Below are positions 17,556-25,766 of a stretch of DNA of 64,000 nt, piece by piece. The stretch comes from an uncultured Haliea sp. (lineage in GTDB: Bacteria; Pseudomonadota; Gammaproteobacteria; Pseudomonadales; Halieaceae): contig CAMYIZ010000037.1 in assembly GCA_947258585.1 (NCBI GenBank), positions 1-64,000 on the forward strand. Reading direction: 5' to 3'. Position numbers and translations under genes: made by a program. Positions within the stretch are counted from its first letter, which is position 1; every line of letters begins with the position of its first letter. The notes below the pieces were generated by a model that saw nothing but the letters and a program-made list of their open reading frames with translations, did not search any database and was not told the origin of the DNA.

Positions 17556-18177
17556 GCCGGTGCTTCTGCAGCAGTTTGCCAAGGCTCCCGAGCCCGGGCG
17601 GGTCAAGACCCGCATGCTGCCCCGACTGTCGCCGGCGGAGGCCTGTGCCTTGCACTCGGAGCTGGTTCTCTGGACCTGTGAAACCCTGCTTGACTCGGGG
17701 TTGGGGAGCGTCGAGCTGTGGGTGGCGGGGGACCCGTCCGCGGGGCTGTTTCGGGAATGCGCCTCCCGTGGCCCGCTGGCCCTGCGCCGGCAGGTAGGCA
17801 GCGATCTGGGCAGTCGCATGCGCCACGCGCTCAACGACGGCCTCAACCGGACTGACCGGGTGTTGTTGGTGGGCAGTGACTGCCCCGCGCTGAGCTGCGG
17901 CTATTTGCAGCGGGCGCTCGCCGCGCTGGATAGTGTGGACATGGTACTGGGGCCGGCGCTGGACGGTGGCTATGTACTGATCGGGGCCCGCAGGCCGGTG
18001 GATGCGGTGTTTGCCGGTGTGAGCTGGGGCAGTCCGAGGGTGCTGGCGCAAACGCTGGCGCGCGCTGGCGCGGCGGAGATCACGGTGGCCCGGCTGGAGC
18101 CGCTGCAGGATGTGGATCGGCCCGAGGACCTGTCACACTGGCAGGGGCTGCGCCAGCGCGGCCGGGTCAGGCGGTAG
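17548..18177 (+). CDS. TIGR04282-like (DUF2064) glycosyltransferase/nucleotidyltransferase-type protein
   Basis: A 209-residue protein with QQFAKAPEPGRVKTRM at the start, LVGSDCPAL near residue 110 and ALDGGYVLIG, which define the DUF2064/TIGR04282 family (MobA-like GT-A fold). It usually accompanies TIGR04283 proteins. The true start is GTG 17548, overlapping the preceding stop; residues read further upstream in this frame lie over the previous gene. The last 11 bases overlap the convergent gene ending at 18167. Confidence 0.8.
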   Translation: MAEPVLLQQFAKAPEPGRVKTRMLPRLSPAEACALHSELVLWTCETLLDSGLGSVELWVAGDPSAGLFRECASRGPLALRRQVGSDLGSRMRHALNDGLNRTDRVLLVGSDCPALSCGYLQRALAALDSVDMVLGPALDGGYVLIGARRPVDAVFAGVSWGSPRVLAQTLARAGAAEITVARLEPLQDVDRPEDLSHWQGLRQRGRVRR

Positions 18178-18562
18178 CGGTGACGACTTCCTCTGGCGGC
18201 GCTGTCTCGGTGGCCGCCCGGGAGCGTTGATACAGCAGCCAGGCCACGGCAGTGCAGTAACTCAGATTGGTCTGCAGTTCGCTGTCCGGGTCGCTGAGGA
18301 AGGCCCGCTGGCTCGCCAGCCCGCGCACCCGGCTGGCCATTTCCGGGCGGAACGCCAGGTAGCGGTCCCAGATGTCCCGGTGCTGTGCGGCGGTAATGTG
18401 AAACAGGCCAAGGCCGGTATTGCGAGCTGAAAAGAGACCCAGTTCAGGGGCCGAGACCGCCGACTCAAGGAGGAAATCCTCGCTGGCAGGGTTCCAGACA
18501 CCCAGGTACTTGAGGGTTGGCCGGATGACCTGTTCCCTCAGATGCTCCGCGGTGACATACAT
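18167..18562 (-). CDS. Phage virion-like lysozyme-fold protein (uncertain)
   Basis: A 131-residue protein without a signal sequence. Its body (LLESAVSAPELG, GLFHITAAQHRDIWDRYLAFRPE) resembles small virion-associated lysozyme-fold proteins of marine phages, which share 'GLxQIxPATHDDIW..YLxxRP'-type stretches. The Glu in LLES would be in the catalytic-Glu position. I infer this from memory of the pattern, not from a search. ATG 18562 is favoured over 18568 by an AGGAG spaced 9 bases away. No phage neighbours were seen. Confidence 0.45.
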   Translation of the reverse strand: MYVTAEHLREQVIRPTLKYLGVWNPASEDFLLESAVSAPELGLFSARNTGLGLFHITAAQHRDIWDRYLAFRPEMASRVRGLASQRAFLSDPDSELQTNLSYCTAVAWLLYQRSRAATETAPPEEVVTATA

Positions 18563-18826
18563 AGGCATGTTCTCCTGGTGATCCTCGCGGTGGGGTTATT
18601 GTTGTCTGCACCCTGAGCGGATCCCGGTGCCGGCAGTTTCCTCACGCGCCAGTTCTTTTTAGCACAGGAGTTCAATAAAGCCAATAAAAATAACAGCTTG
18701 CAGCGGACTATTTACAAAATTTTTGGGAAATCACTGTAACTGGGTCTTTTGAGCTTCGGAGCCGGACAAATAATTCCAGAAAAATTCAGGAAACTGTTGC
18801 GAAATGTCTTTAAATTTGGCGTTCTT
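18563..18826. other. AT-rich intergenic region, no gene seen
   Basis: This gap of about 260 bases is unusually AT-rich for the window, with many A/T runs around 18660-18810. No ORF with a plausible start was found. It separates a divergent minus gene at left from the 3' end of the yciH-type gene at right, so it holds the promoter of the virion-like gene. The low GC could also mark a past insertion. Confidence 0.5.
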
Positions 18827-19192
18827 CTAGCCCCCGGCGATTTTTACCCGATAGCCCAGGCGCTCAAGCTCTGGCTGCAGGATTTGCCGTTGGTCGCCCT
18901 GGATTTCGATTTCGTCACCTTTGAGCGAGCCGCCCACGCCGCATTTCTGTTTCAGCTTGCTGGCGAGCGCTTTCAGCTCCGCGGGAGCCAGCGGCAGGCC
19001 GCGTATCACCGTGACAGCCTTGCCGCCGCGGCCCTTGGTTTCGCGGTGCAGGCGGACGATGCCGTCACCCACTGTTGCCGGACGTGCGCTGCCACAGACG
19101 CAGGCGGCTTCAGGGCGCTGGCACTGCGGGCAGAGCCGGCCGCCATCAGTAGAGTAAACCAGGCGGGAATTTGTGCGGTCGCGTTTGGCCAT
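18827..19192 (-). CDS. yciH: YciH/SUI1-family translation factor-like protein
   Basis: A 121-residue protein with an N-terminal cysteine cluster (CPQC and CVCG near 21-34, ribbon-like) and a SUI1/eIF1 domain at about 45-121: RETKGRGGKAVTVI, LKQKCGVGGSLKG and IEIQGD are the family's RNA-binding signatures. In E. coli YciH affects translation initiation fidelity under stress. ATG 19192 starts the protein; an upstream in-frame region to 19741 is not coding-like. It is divergent from slyX with 84 bases between. Confidence 0.85.
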   Translation of the reverse strand: MAKRDRTNSRLVYSTDGGRLCPQCQRPEAACVCGSARPATVGDGIVRLHRETKGRGGKAVTVIRGLPLAPAELKALASKLKQKCGVGGSLKGDEIEIQGDQRQILQPELERLGYRVKIAGG

Positions 19193-19276
19193 GAAGGTCC
19201 CCCGAGCATTGAGCGATGGCGCGGAGTATATTAGCCTCCCTGCTGCAATTGAACTGCGCCAGCCCGGGTCCTCGCG

Positions 19277-19501
19277 ATGAAAAAGAAAGAACTGCAACGA
19301 CTGCTCGAAGAACTGCAAACCCAGGTGGCGTTCCAGGATGACGCCCTGCAGTCGCTGCAGGGGGCACTGGCCACCCAGCAACAGGACCTGCTGATCCTGC
19401 GACGCCAGCTCACCTTGCTCAAGCAGCGCCAGGATGAACAGGCGCAGCAGGCGGGTGAGAGCCCGGTCGAGCCGGTCGCCGAGGTGCCTCCGCACTACTG
19501 A
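19277..19501 (+). CDS. slyX: SlyX-family protein
   Basis: A 74-residue coiled coil, heptad-like throughout (ELQRLLEELQTQVAFQDDALQSLQ), ending in the SlyX hallmark PPHY. Function is unknown; the gene is conserved in gammaproteobacteria. It stands alone between yciH and the acyl-CoA dehydrogenases. Confidence 0.9.
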   Translation: MKKKELQRLLEELQTQVAFQDDALQSLQGALATQQQDLLILRRQLTLLKQRQDEQAQQAGESPVEPVAEVPPHY

Positions 19502-19610
19502 TGCGTCCCTCGACTCCCGCGCCAGCGGTGCTTGACTTGCCGCTGCAGCCGCAATCCACCAGACTTCTTCCCCGTCAACCGTCACCGACACCCGCAAGAG
19601 GAATCCAATA

Positions 19611-20849
19611 ATGGCAGACGACACCGCCCGCAGGGACACGCCTGAGCAGGCCGAATTTCGCAGTACCTGCCGCAACTGGCTGCAAGCCAACAAGCCGGGC
19701 GAGCCGCCGGTACGCCTGCCGCAGACGCCGCTGGAGATCATGACGCCAGAGCAACTTGACTACCTGCAGGCCTGGCAGAAGTCGGCCTACGATGCGGGAC
19801 TGATCGGTTGCGACTACCCGGTCGAGGTCGGGGGTGGTGGCCGCAAGGACTGCCAGAAGATCGCCAACGAAGAGATGCTGGCCGCGCGTACACCCTTCCT
19901 GCCCAATGTGATCGGCCTCGGCATGGCCGCGCCCACCGTCTTCCACCACGCCCGCGATGAGGTCAAGGCGGAGCTGCTGCCACGCCTGTTTTCCGGCGAG
20001 GACATCTGGTGCCAGGGCTTCAGCGAACCGGGGGCGGGCTCCGACCTGGCCAGCGTGCAGACCTTTGCCGAACGCAAGGGCGACAAATGGTTGATCAACG
20101 GCCACAAGGTGTGGACTTCCCTGGCACACTTCGCCGAGTGGATGATCATCCTGCTGCGCACCGACAAGTCGCACAAGTACGACGGCCTGTCCTATTTTGT
20201 GGTGCCGATTCGCGCCGCGCTGGGGCGAGGGGTTACCGTGCGCCCGCTGATCAAGATCACCGGCGAAACCGGGTTCAACGAGGTGATCTTCGACAACCTC
20301 GAGGTCGATGACCGCTATCGACTTGACGAGCTGGGCAAGGGTTGGCAGGTGGCGATGACCACGCTGCTGCACGAGCGCGGTGCCGGTGAGCTGCAGACGC
20401 CCCGCGCCGGTGGCATGAAGAACAAGTCCAGCCATAACATTGCCACCAGCGCGGTTATCGAGCTGGCGAAGAACACCCGGCGCGGTCAGGGCACGGCGGC
20501 CGGCGACCCGATCCTGCGCGACAAGCTGATGCAACAGCTGATCAGGGAGGAAGGGTTGAAGCAGAACCAGCGCCGCACCCGGGTACAGCCGCTGCTGGAT
20601 CACCCCATGCGCCTGCCCCTGCAGAACAAGCTGCTGGCCAGCGAAATCGCCCAGTCCATCAGCGCCCTGGCGCTGGAGGTGGAGGGCATGGGTGCGTCCC
20701 TTTACCTTGCTGATGGCAATGCGCCCGCTGGTGGTCAGTGGCCCCTGGCCTACATGAATTCCTACGGCATGACCATTGCCGCTGGCACCAGCGAAGTGCA
20801 GCGCAATATCCTGGGCGAGCGTGTGCTCGGCCTGCCGAAGTCCAAATAA
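19611..20849 (+). CDS. Acyl-CoA dehydrogenase, subunit 1 of a tandem pair
   Basis: A 412-residue FAD-dependent acyl-CoA dehydrogenase. It shows the middle-domain signature WCQGFSEPGAGSDLASV, WLINGHKVWTSLA, and a C-terminal IAAGTSEVQRNILGERVLGLP. The pattern is of the FadE17/FadE26 type that forms heteromeric complexes with a second dehydrogenase. The next gene, 30 bases downstream, encodes a smaller partner. It should oxidise a bulky acyl-CoA to the enoyl-CoA; the substrate is unknown. Confidence 0.85.
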   Translation: MADDTARRDTPEQAEFRSTCRNWLQANKPGEPPVRLPQTPLEIMTPEQLDYLQAWQKSAYDAGLIGCDYPVEVGGGGRKDCQKIANEEMLAARTPFLPNVIGLGMAAPTVFHHARDEVKAELLPRLFSGEDIWCQGFSEPGAGSDLASVQTFAERKGDKWLINGHKVWTSLAHFAEWMIILLRTDKSHKYDGLSYFVVPIRAALGRGVTVRPLIKITGETGFNEVIFDNLEVDDRYRLDELGKGWQVAMTTLLHERGAGELQTPRAGGMKNKSSHNIATSAVIELAKNTRRGQGTAAGDPILRDKLMQQLIREEGLKQNQRRTRVQPLLDHPMRLPLQNKLLASEIAQSISALALEVEGMGASLYLADGNAPAGGQWPLAYMNSYGMTIAAGTSEVQRNILGERVLGLPKSK

Positions 20850-20879
20850 GCTGACGCCCGCGCATCTGGAGACATGAAC

Positions 20880-22007
20880 ATGGCACAACCCAACAATTAC
20901 GGCTTCGGCGAAGAGGCGACCCTGCTCAAGGAGTCGGCGCGGAAATTTTTTCGCGAACATTTTGCCACTGACAAGCTGCACGCCCTGGTCGCCGCCGACC
21001 ACAACCCCGATCGGCCGCCCGTCTGCCACTGGGACCGCGAGCTGTGGCAACAGCTGGTAGAACTCGGTTGGACGATGCTGGCGGTGCCGGAATCAGCCGG
21101 CGGGGTCGGTATGCCGGCAGTCGCCGTGGCGGGTCTGGTGGAGGAGCTGGGCCGCGCGGCCTTTCCCTGCCCGCTGCTGGGGACCTTGAACGCGACTTAC
21201 GTACTGGTTGGCTGCGGCGCTGACGGGGAGGCGGCCCTGGCGGATATCGCCGCCGGCGAGGCCGCGACCCTGGCCCTGACCAATCGCCACGGGGAATGGG
21301 ATCCGGCGGCCACGGAGGTAGTGCATCGCGACGGCGCCCTGCACGGCGCGGCCTGGTTCGTGCAGGATGCGGCCAAGTGCGACAAGCTGCTGGTCTGCGC
21401 CAGCACGGACAGTGGGTTCGGGCTGTTCTGGCTGCCCGCCAACGCCGCCGGTGTAACGCTGGCGGCGGATGCCATTGTCGACCTGACGCGCGACCAGGCG
21501 CACATTCGTTTTGACGGCGCGGCGGCCACCCAGGTCAGTGGCAACGCCCTGGCGGCACTCAATGCCGCTTTCCCGGCCATCTGGACCCTGTTGGCGGCGG
21601 ATATGGTGGGAGCGGCGGAGTGGCAGTTGCAGACCACGGTGGAGTACGTCGGCACGCGCAAACAGTTTGATCGCCCGCTGGGCTTCTTCCAGGCCATCAA
21701 GCATCCGCTGGTGGAGGTCATGGTGCAGATTGATGCTGCGAAATCCCTGGTCTACAACGCGGCCTGTGCCTGCGACACGGAACTGGAGAAGGCTGCCCAG
21801 TATGCGCACATGGCCAAGGCAGCCGCGAGCGACATGGCGGCCTACGCCAGCAGCCGCTCCGTACAGAGCCACGGCGGTATCGGTTTTACCTGGGAGTGCT
21901 ATGTGCATCTGTACTTCAAGCGGCAGATGCATTCGCAGATGCTGTGGGGTGACGGCGGCTGGCATCGGGCGCGACTGGCGGACATCGTGATTGGCGCCGC
22001 CGCCTGA
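20880..22007 (+). CDS. Acyl-CoA dehydrogenase, subunit 2 of a tandem pair
   Basis: A 375-residue acyl-CoA dehydrogenase, shorter than its neighbour. N-terminal KESARKFFREHF, mid ELGRAAFPCPLLGT, and C-terminal SRSVQSHGGIGFTWECYVHLYFKR are family features. Adjacent genes of two unequal acyl-CoA dehydrogenases recall the alpha2beta2 complexes of steroid side-chain degradation (ChsE4-ChsE5 type). ATG 20880 is chosen over 20874 because GGAG sits 8 bases before it. It probably acts with the preceding subunit in one operon. Confidence 0.85.
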   Translation: MAQPNNYGFGEEATLLKESARKFFREHFATDKLHALVAADHNPDRPPVCHWDRELWQQLVELGWTMLAVPESAGGVGMPAVAVAGLVEELGRAAFPCPLLGTLNATYVLVGCGADGEAALADIAAGEAATLALTNRHGEWDPAATEVVHRDGALHGAAWFVQDAAKCDKLLVCASTDSGFGLFWLPANAAGVTLAADAIVDLTRDQAHIRFDGAAATQVSGNALAALNAAFPAIWTLLAADMVGAAEWQLQTTVEYVGTRKQFDRPLGFFQAIKHPLVEVMVQIDAAKSLVYNAACACDTELEKAAQYAHMAKAAASDMAAYASSRSVQSHGGIGFTWECYVHLYFKRQMHSQMLWGDGGWHRARLADIVIGAAA

Positions 22008-22038
22008 TTCCGGGCCAACCAGCAGAGAGGATGTACGT

Positions 22039-23748
22039 ATGAGTTGGAAGACCTGGCTGGCGGTGACGGTGGCGTTTGCCGCCGGCGCGTTCACGCTGTT
22101 CTCGATCGCGACACGACTGCCGGCAGCGCCGGAACACCAGGTCTTCGTCAACGGCGAAGTGCTGACCATGGACGCGGACAACCGGGTGGTTCAGGCCCTG
22201 TCGGTGCGTTCGGAGCGGATCGAGGCCCTGGGCAGCAACGAGGAGATCATGGCGCTGGTCACCGACCGCACCGAGATCATCGATCTCGGCGGTCGCACCC
22301 TGCTGCCCGGGTTCATCGACGCCCACGGCCACTTTCCGGCGTCGGGCCTGGACACGGTTGCGGCGGACCTGAACAGCCCGCCACTCGGCACGATCACGGA
22401 TATCGATGGCTTGCTGGCGGCTTTGCAGCAACGTGCCACGGTAGTGCCCGCAGGTGAGTGGATAACAGGTTTTGGCTACGACGACACCCTGCTGGCGGAG
22501 GGGCGCCACCCCACCCGCCAGGAGCTGGATACGGTGTCCGGCGTGCATCCCGTGGCTGTCCTGCACATCTCCGGGCACATGGTGGTTGCCAACAGCGCGG
22601 CCCTGGCGGCAGTGGGTATCGATGCAGATTCGGAAAACCCGGAGGGCGGCGTCATCGCCCGCCGGCCCGGCTCCCGCGAGCCCAACGGCTTGCTGGAGGA
22701 GACGGCGCGCCTGCCGGTCGTGGCGAAAATGCTGGATCTGGGTGCCCTGGATTTTCTCGGCATGATCCGCGACGCAGTGCGCGAGTACGCGCAACACGGT
22801 GTCACCACAGCCCAGGCCGGAGGAGTCGCGCCGGACATGGCGCGCGGTCTCTCCCTCGCCAGTCGCCTCGGCGTCATTCCCCTGCGCCTGCTGCTGTTCC
22901 CCATGGAGGAGGATTTTCGCGAGCTGATTGCCACCGGCAGTTACAGCCCCGATGATTTCGAGCGCGAGCGGTTGCAGATGGGCGCGGTAAAGATCATCGC
23001 CGACGGCAGTATCCAGGGCTTCACCGGTTACCTGACCCGGCCGTATCACACGCCCTACCACGGTGACGCGGACTATCGCGGCTATCCCGCCGTGCTCCGG
23101 GAGCGCCTGTTCGAGCAGGTGCTGGCCCTGCACCGCGGCGGCTACCAGATCGCGGTACACGGCAATGGCGATGCCTCCATTGACGATATTCTCGACGCCT
23201 TCGCTGCCGCCCAGGCCGCGCACCCGGTGGCGGACCCCCGATTCCTCCTGATTCACTCGCAAATGGCCCGCAGGGACCAGATCGAACGCATGGGGGAACT
23301 GGGCGTGACGCCGAGTTTCTTTGCTGCGCACACCTGGTACTGGGGCGATCGCCACCGGGATATCTTCATTGGCCCCGAGCGGGCCGCAGAGATCAGCCCC
23401 GCGGCCTGGGCGCAGGAGGCGGGCTTGCGCTTCACTTCGCACATGGACACGCCGGTCACGCCGATGCGGCCCCTGCAGGCCGTCTGGAGCATGGTCTATC
23501 GGGAAACCGTGGGCGGCGACGTGCTCGGCCCGGAGCAGCGCATCGATGTCATGACTGCGCTGCGGGCGGTGACCATCGATGCCGCCTGGCAGATATTCCA
23601 GGAGGACAATCGCGGCTCTTTGGAGCCGGGCAAGTACGCCGATCTGGTGCTGTTGAACGGCAGTCCGCTGCGTGACTCGTACGCTCTGCGGGAACTGCAG
23701 GTGGACGGTACCTGGGTCAATGGAGCCCGGATTTACAAGCGCCGCTGA
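22039..23748 (+). CDS. YtcJ-type amidohydrolase, membrane-anchored or exported
   Basis: A 569-residue amidohydrolase-3 protein. It has an N-terminal hydrophobic segment (WLAVTVAFAAGAFTLFSIA), FVNGEVLTMD, the metal motif GFIDAHGHFPASG near 105, VKIIADGSIQG, AVHGNGD near 378, and C-terminal GSLEPGKYADLVLL. It hydrolyses an amide or imide bond; the substrate is unknown. The GAGAGG site at 22024 suits ATG 22039. It follows the acyl-CoA dehydrogenase pair by 31 bases. Confidence 0.85.
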   Translation: MSWKTWLAVTVAFAAGAFTLFSIATRLPAAPEHQVFVNGEVLTMDADNRVVQALSVRSERIEALGSNEEIMALVTDRTEIIDLGGRTLLPGFIDAHGHFPASGLDTVAADLNSPPLGTITDIDGLLAALQQRATVVPAGEWITGFGYDDTLLAEGRHPTRQELDTVSGVHPVAVLHISGHMVVANSAALAAVGIDADSENPEGGVIARRPGSREPNGLLEETARLPVVAKMLDLGALDFLGMIRDAVREYAQHGVTTAQAGGVAPDMARGLSLASRLGVIPLRLLLFPMEEDFRELIATGSYSPDDFERERLQMGAVKIIADGSIQGFTGYLTRPYHTPYHGDADYRGYPAVLRERLFEQVLALHRGGYQIAVHGNGDASIDDILDAFAAAQAAHPVADPRFLLIHSQMARRDQIERMGELGVTPSFFAAHTWYWGDRHRDIFIGPERAAEISPAAWAQEAGLRFTSHMDTPVTPMRPLQAVWSMVYRETVGGDVLGPEQRIDVMTALRAVTIDAAWQIFQEDNRGSLEPGKYADLVLLNGSPLRDSYALRELQVDGTWVNGARIYKRR

Positions 23749-23851
23749 GCGGTACCGCGTGCCCGCGTGGACAGCGCGGGTGCTATCCGATATAACGTGC
23801 TGACCGGGTCAGGCTGTCAGGCCGGGGTTGCGCACAGGGGAGCCGCGCCGA

Positions 23852-25048
23852 ATGTATCGCTACAGTGTCGACAACACGATTATCTATACCTCCGAAGATC
23901 TGGTCCTGTTCAAGGAATCCCCCTTTGCCTCCTGGATGGAGCGCCTGACCCTGGAAAATCCGGGCCACGGTATCCAGCCCGATGCGGGCAGTGCGCCCCC
24001 GGGGGATACCATGCTGCGCCAGGACGACGTCGCCGGCATGCTGCGCTCGCAGGGACGCACTGTGGTGCTGGTGGATTGGGAGGAGTCCGAGGCCCTGCGC
24101 CGCAGCGCGACCCTGGCGGCGATGGGCGAGGGCGCCGACTTTATCGTCAACGGCCAGCTGGCGGTCGGGCCGCTTGCGGGTTCCAGCAATCTGCTGATGA
24201 AGACCAGCGGTTACTCCGAACTGGGTGATTATCTGTACGTTCCCTGTGACACCCAGGGCAAGACCAATCTGCACTCCGCGTTTCGCCTGTGCTTCCTGGC
24301 CGACCTGCTGCACAGCCTGCAGGGTGTCCTGCCGCCGCGCATGCTCATCATACGCGGGGGCGGGGACGTGCTGCCGCTGCAGACCGAGGATCACATCTAC
24401 CACTACCGGGCGGTGAAGCAGCGTTTCATGGAAGCGCAACGCAATTTTCGCAAACACAGGATGCCCGATCCCTCGCTTTCCGCCCACTCTGGGCGCTGGT
24501 CCGACTGCGCCAACGAGGTGCTGAAGCAGCGGGCGCTGCAAGCTGAGGCGGGCGCCGAGCCGCTGCCTGCGGATCTCGACCAGTCGCTGCCGGAGCGGGA
24601 ACAGCTGCGGGAGTTGCCACCGGTACAGGTACTGCTGACATCGGCGCAGGCCGGAACCCGTGGGGCGGTGGCCTACGCCCCGGACCCGGTGCAGACGGGC
24701 GCCGAAGTGGTGCTGGAGGACCTGTCGTTTATCGGCAGAGCAGCCCGGCAGTCCCGCGAACCGGCTGTGGAGCGTCGTCGGCGTCAAGCGCCGCCGCCGG
24801 CACTCGGTGATCCCGAGCCCGCGGTGGCGCGCCAGTCCCGTCCCGGCGACGCACACCCGCTGGACCCGCCGGGATTCAGCTTCGCCGGGCGCCCGTCAAT
24901 GGCGGTGGAGCCAGCGGCTCCCAATCCGGCCGCGGCGTCTCCCGGGACAGGCGGCGGCATGGTGGATCGCGACGATGAAACGGGCGATCGCTTTACCCCG
25001 GTGCCGTTCTCCGCCAGCCTCAACACCCGGGACGCAGTGGACGACTAA
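23852..25048 (+). CDS. Degenerate TM0106-like RecB-family nuclease domain with disordered tail
   Basis: A 398-residue protein. Residues 1-200 match the N-terminal part of the TM0106/RecB-type nuclease family: YTSEDLVLFKESPFASWMERL, then AGSSNLLMK, ELGDYLYVPCD and LLHSLQGVLPPRMLII. Normally the strand after GDY runs into an Asp-Thr-Lys style motif, but here CDTQGK leaves the acid-x-Lys in doubt. The protein ends before the ribonuclease-H/helicase part that such proteins usually carry; instead residues 240-398 are rich in Pro, Ala, Gly and Arg and look disordered. It is probably a non-catalytic or altered DNA-binding relative. Confidence 0.5.
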   Translation: MYRYSVDNTIIYTSEDLVLFKESPFASWMERLTLENPGHGIQPDAGSAPPGDTMLRQDDVAGMLRSQGRTVVLVDWEESEALRRSATLAAMGEGADFIVNGQLAVGPLAGSSNLLMKTSGYSELGDYLYVPCDTQGKTNLHSAFRLCFLADLLHSLQGVLPPRMLIIRGGGDVLPLQTEDHIYHYRAVKQRFMEAQRNFRKHRMPDPSLSAHSGRWSDCANEVLKQRALQAEAGAEPLPADLDQSLPEREQLRELPPVQVLLTSAQAGTRGAVAYAPDPVQTGAEVVLEDLSFIGRAARQSREPAVERRRRQAPPPALGDPEPAVARQSRPGDAHPLDPPGFSFAGRPSMAVEPAAPNPAAASPGTGGGMVDRDDETGDRFTPVPFSASLNTRDAVDD

Positions 25049-25063
25049 AGCGAGTCCGCGCGC

Positions 25064-25741
25064 TCAGCTCATCTCCAGCAGGGGTTTCGTCGGCCTGACG
25101 AACAGGCACTCACAGGTAGCGGTGAGGGCCCCGCCCGCGTGCATCTCCCCGGTCACCACCGTTTTTCGGCCCACGCTTTCCCGCAGGCGTGCACTGAGAT
25201 CCAGGTCGGTGTTCAGCGGTGTGGGGCGCAGATAGCGCACACTCAGCGTACCGGTCATGCCGGGGTTGTTCCCGGCCAACTGTGCCATGCCCAGGAACTG
25301 GTCGAAGATGGCGGCGACAAAGCCGCCGTGGATGAAGCCCGGGGGCCCCTCATAGGCGTAGCCGCAGCGCACAGTGCCAAAGGCCTGGTCGCCCCTGAGC
25401 CACATGTTCAGCTGCGGTGACAGGGGATTGCTCCAGCCGCCCAGGGCATTCAGTTCATGGTTCACTTCACCGTGACCGCCGTGCTTGCCGTCGCGCAGGA
25501 AGGCCAGCAGTCCGCGCAGACGCGGTCGCGCGGCAAGGGCGTCTGCCTGGGCTTCCATCAGCTCGGCCAGGGCGTCGATGTCCGCGGTAGGGGCGTCGCT
25601 GGTAACCAGCACATCGATCAATTCCCGCAGGGCCTGGGCCGCCCGCCGCTTGGCCTCCCAGTGGGGGGAGAACGGCGGGGAAACCTCCTCGGAAGTGAAG
25701 GGGTTGAAGACGGATTCAGTGCCGTCGTGGTCTGGAAACAT
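25064..25741 (-). CDS. PaaI-type hotdog thioesterase
   Basis: A 225-residue protein with a helical N-terminal half and a C-terminal hotdog domain (GYAYEGPPGFIHGGFVAAIFDQF is the conserved HGG helix). PaaI-family proteins hydrolyse acyl-CoA thioesters. The long N-terminal extension, roughly 80 residues before the hotdog, is seen in fatty-acid-degrading relatives. It is transcribed with the epoxide hydrolase, whose stop is 25 bases upstream. Confidence 0.8.
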   Translation of the reverse strand: MFPDHDGTESVFNPFTSEEVSPPFSPHWEAKRRAAQALRELIDVLVTSDAPTADIDALAELMEAQADALAARPRLRGLLAFLRDGKHGGHGEVNHELNALGGWSNPLSPQLNMWLRGDQAFGTVRCGYAYEGPPGFIHGGFVAAIFDQFLGMAQLAGNNPGMTGTLSVRYLRPTPLNTDLDLSARLRESVGRKTVVTGEMHAGGALTATCECLFVRPTKPLLEMS

Positions 25742-25766
25742 CGGCGTATCCTGTTCGTGGCGGTGC

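Noticed and set aside
23761-23783. GC hairpin after the amidohydrolase gene
   Set aside because: Short stem with a GU pair and no T-run; could be chance in GC-rich DNA.
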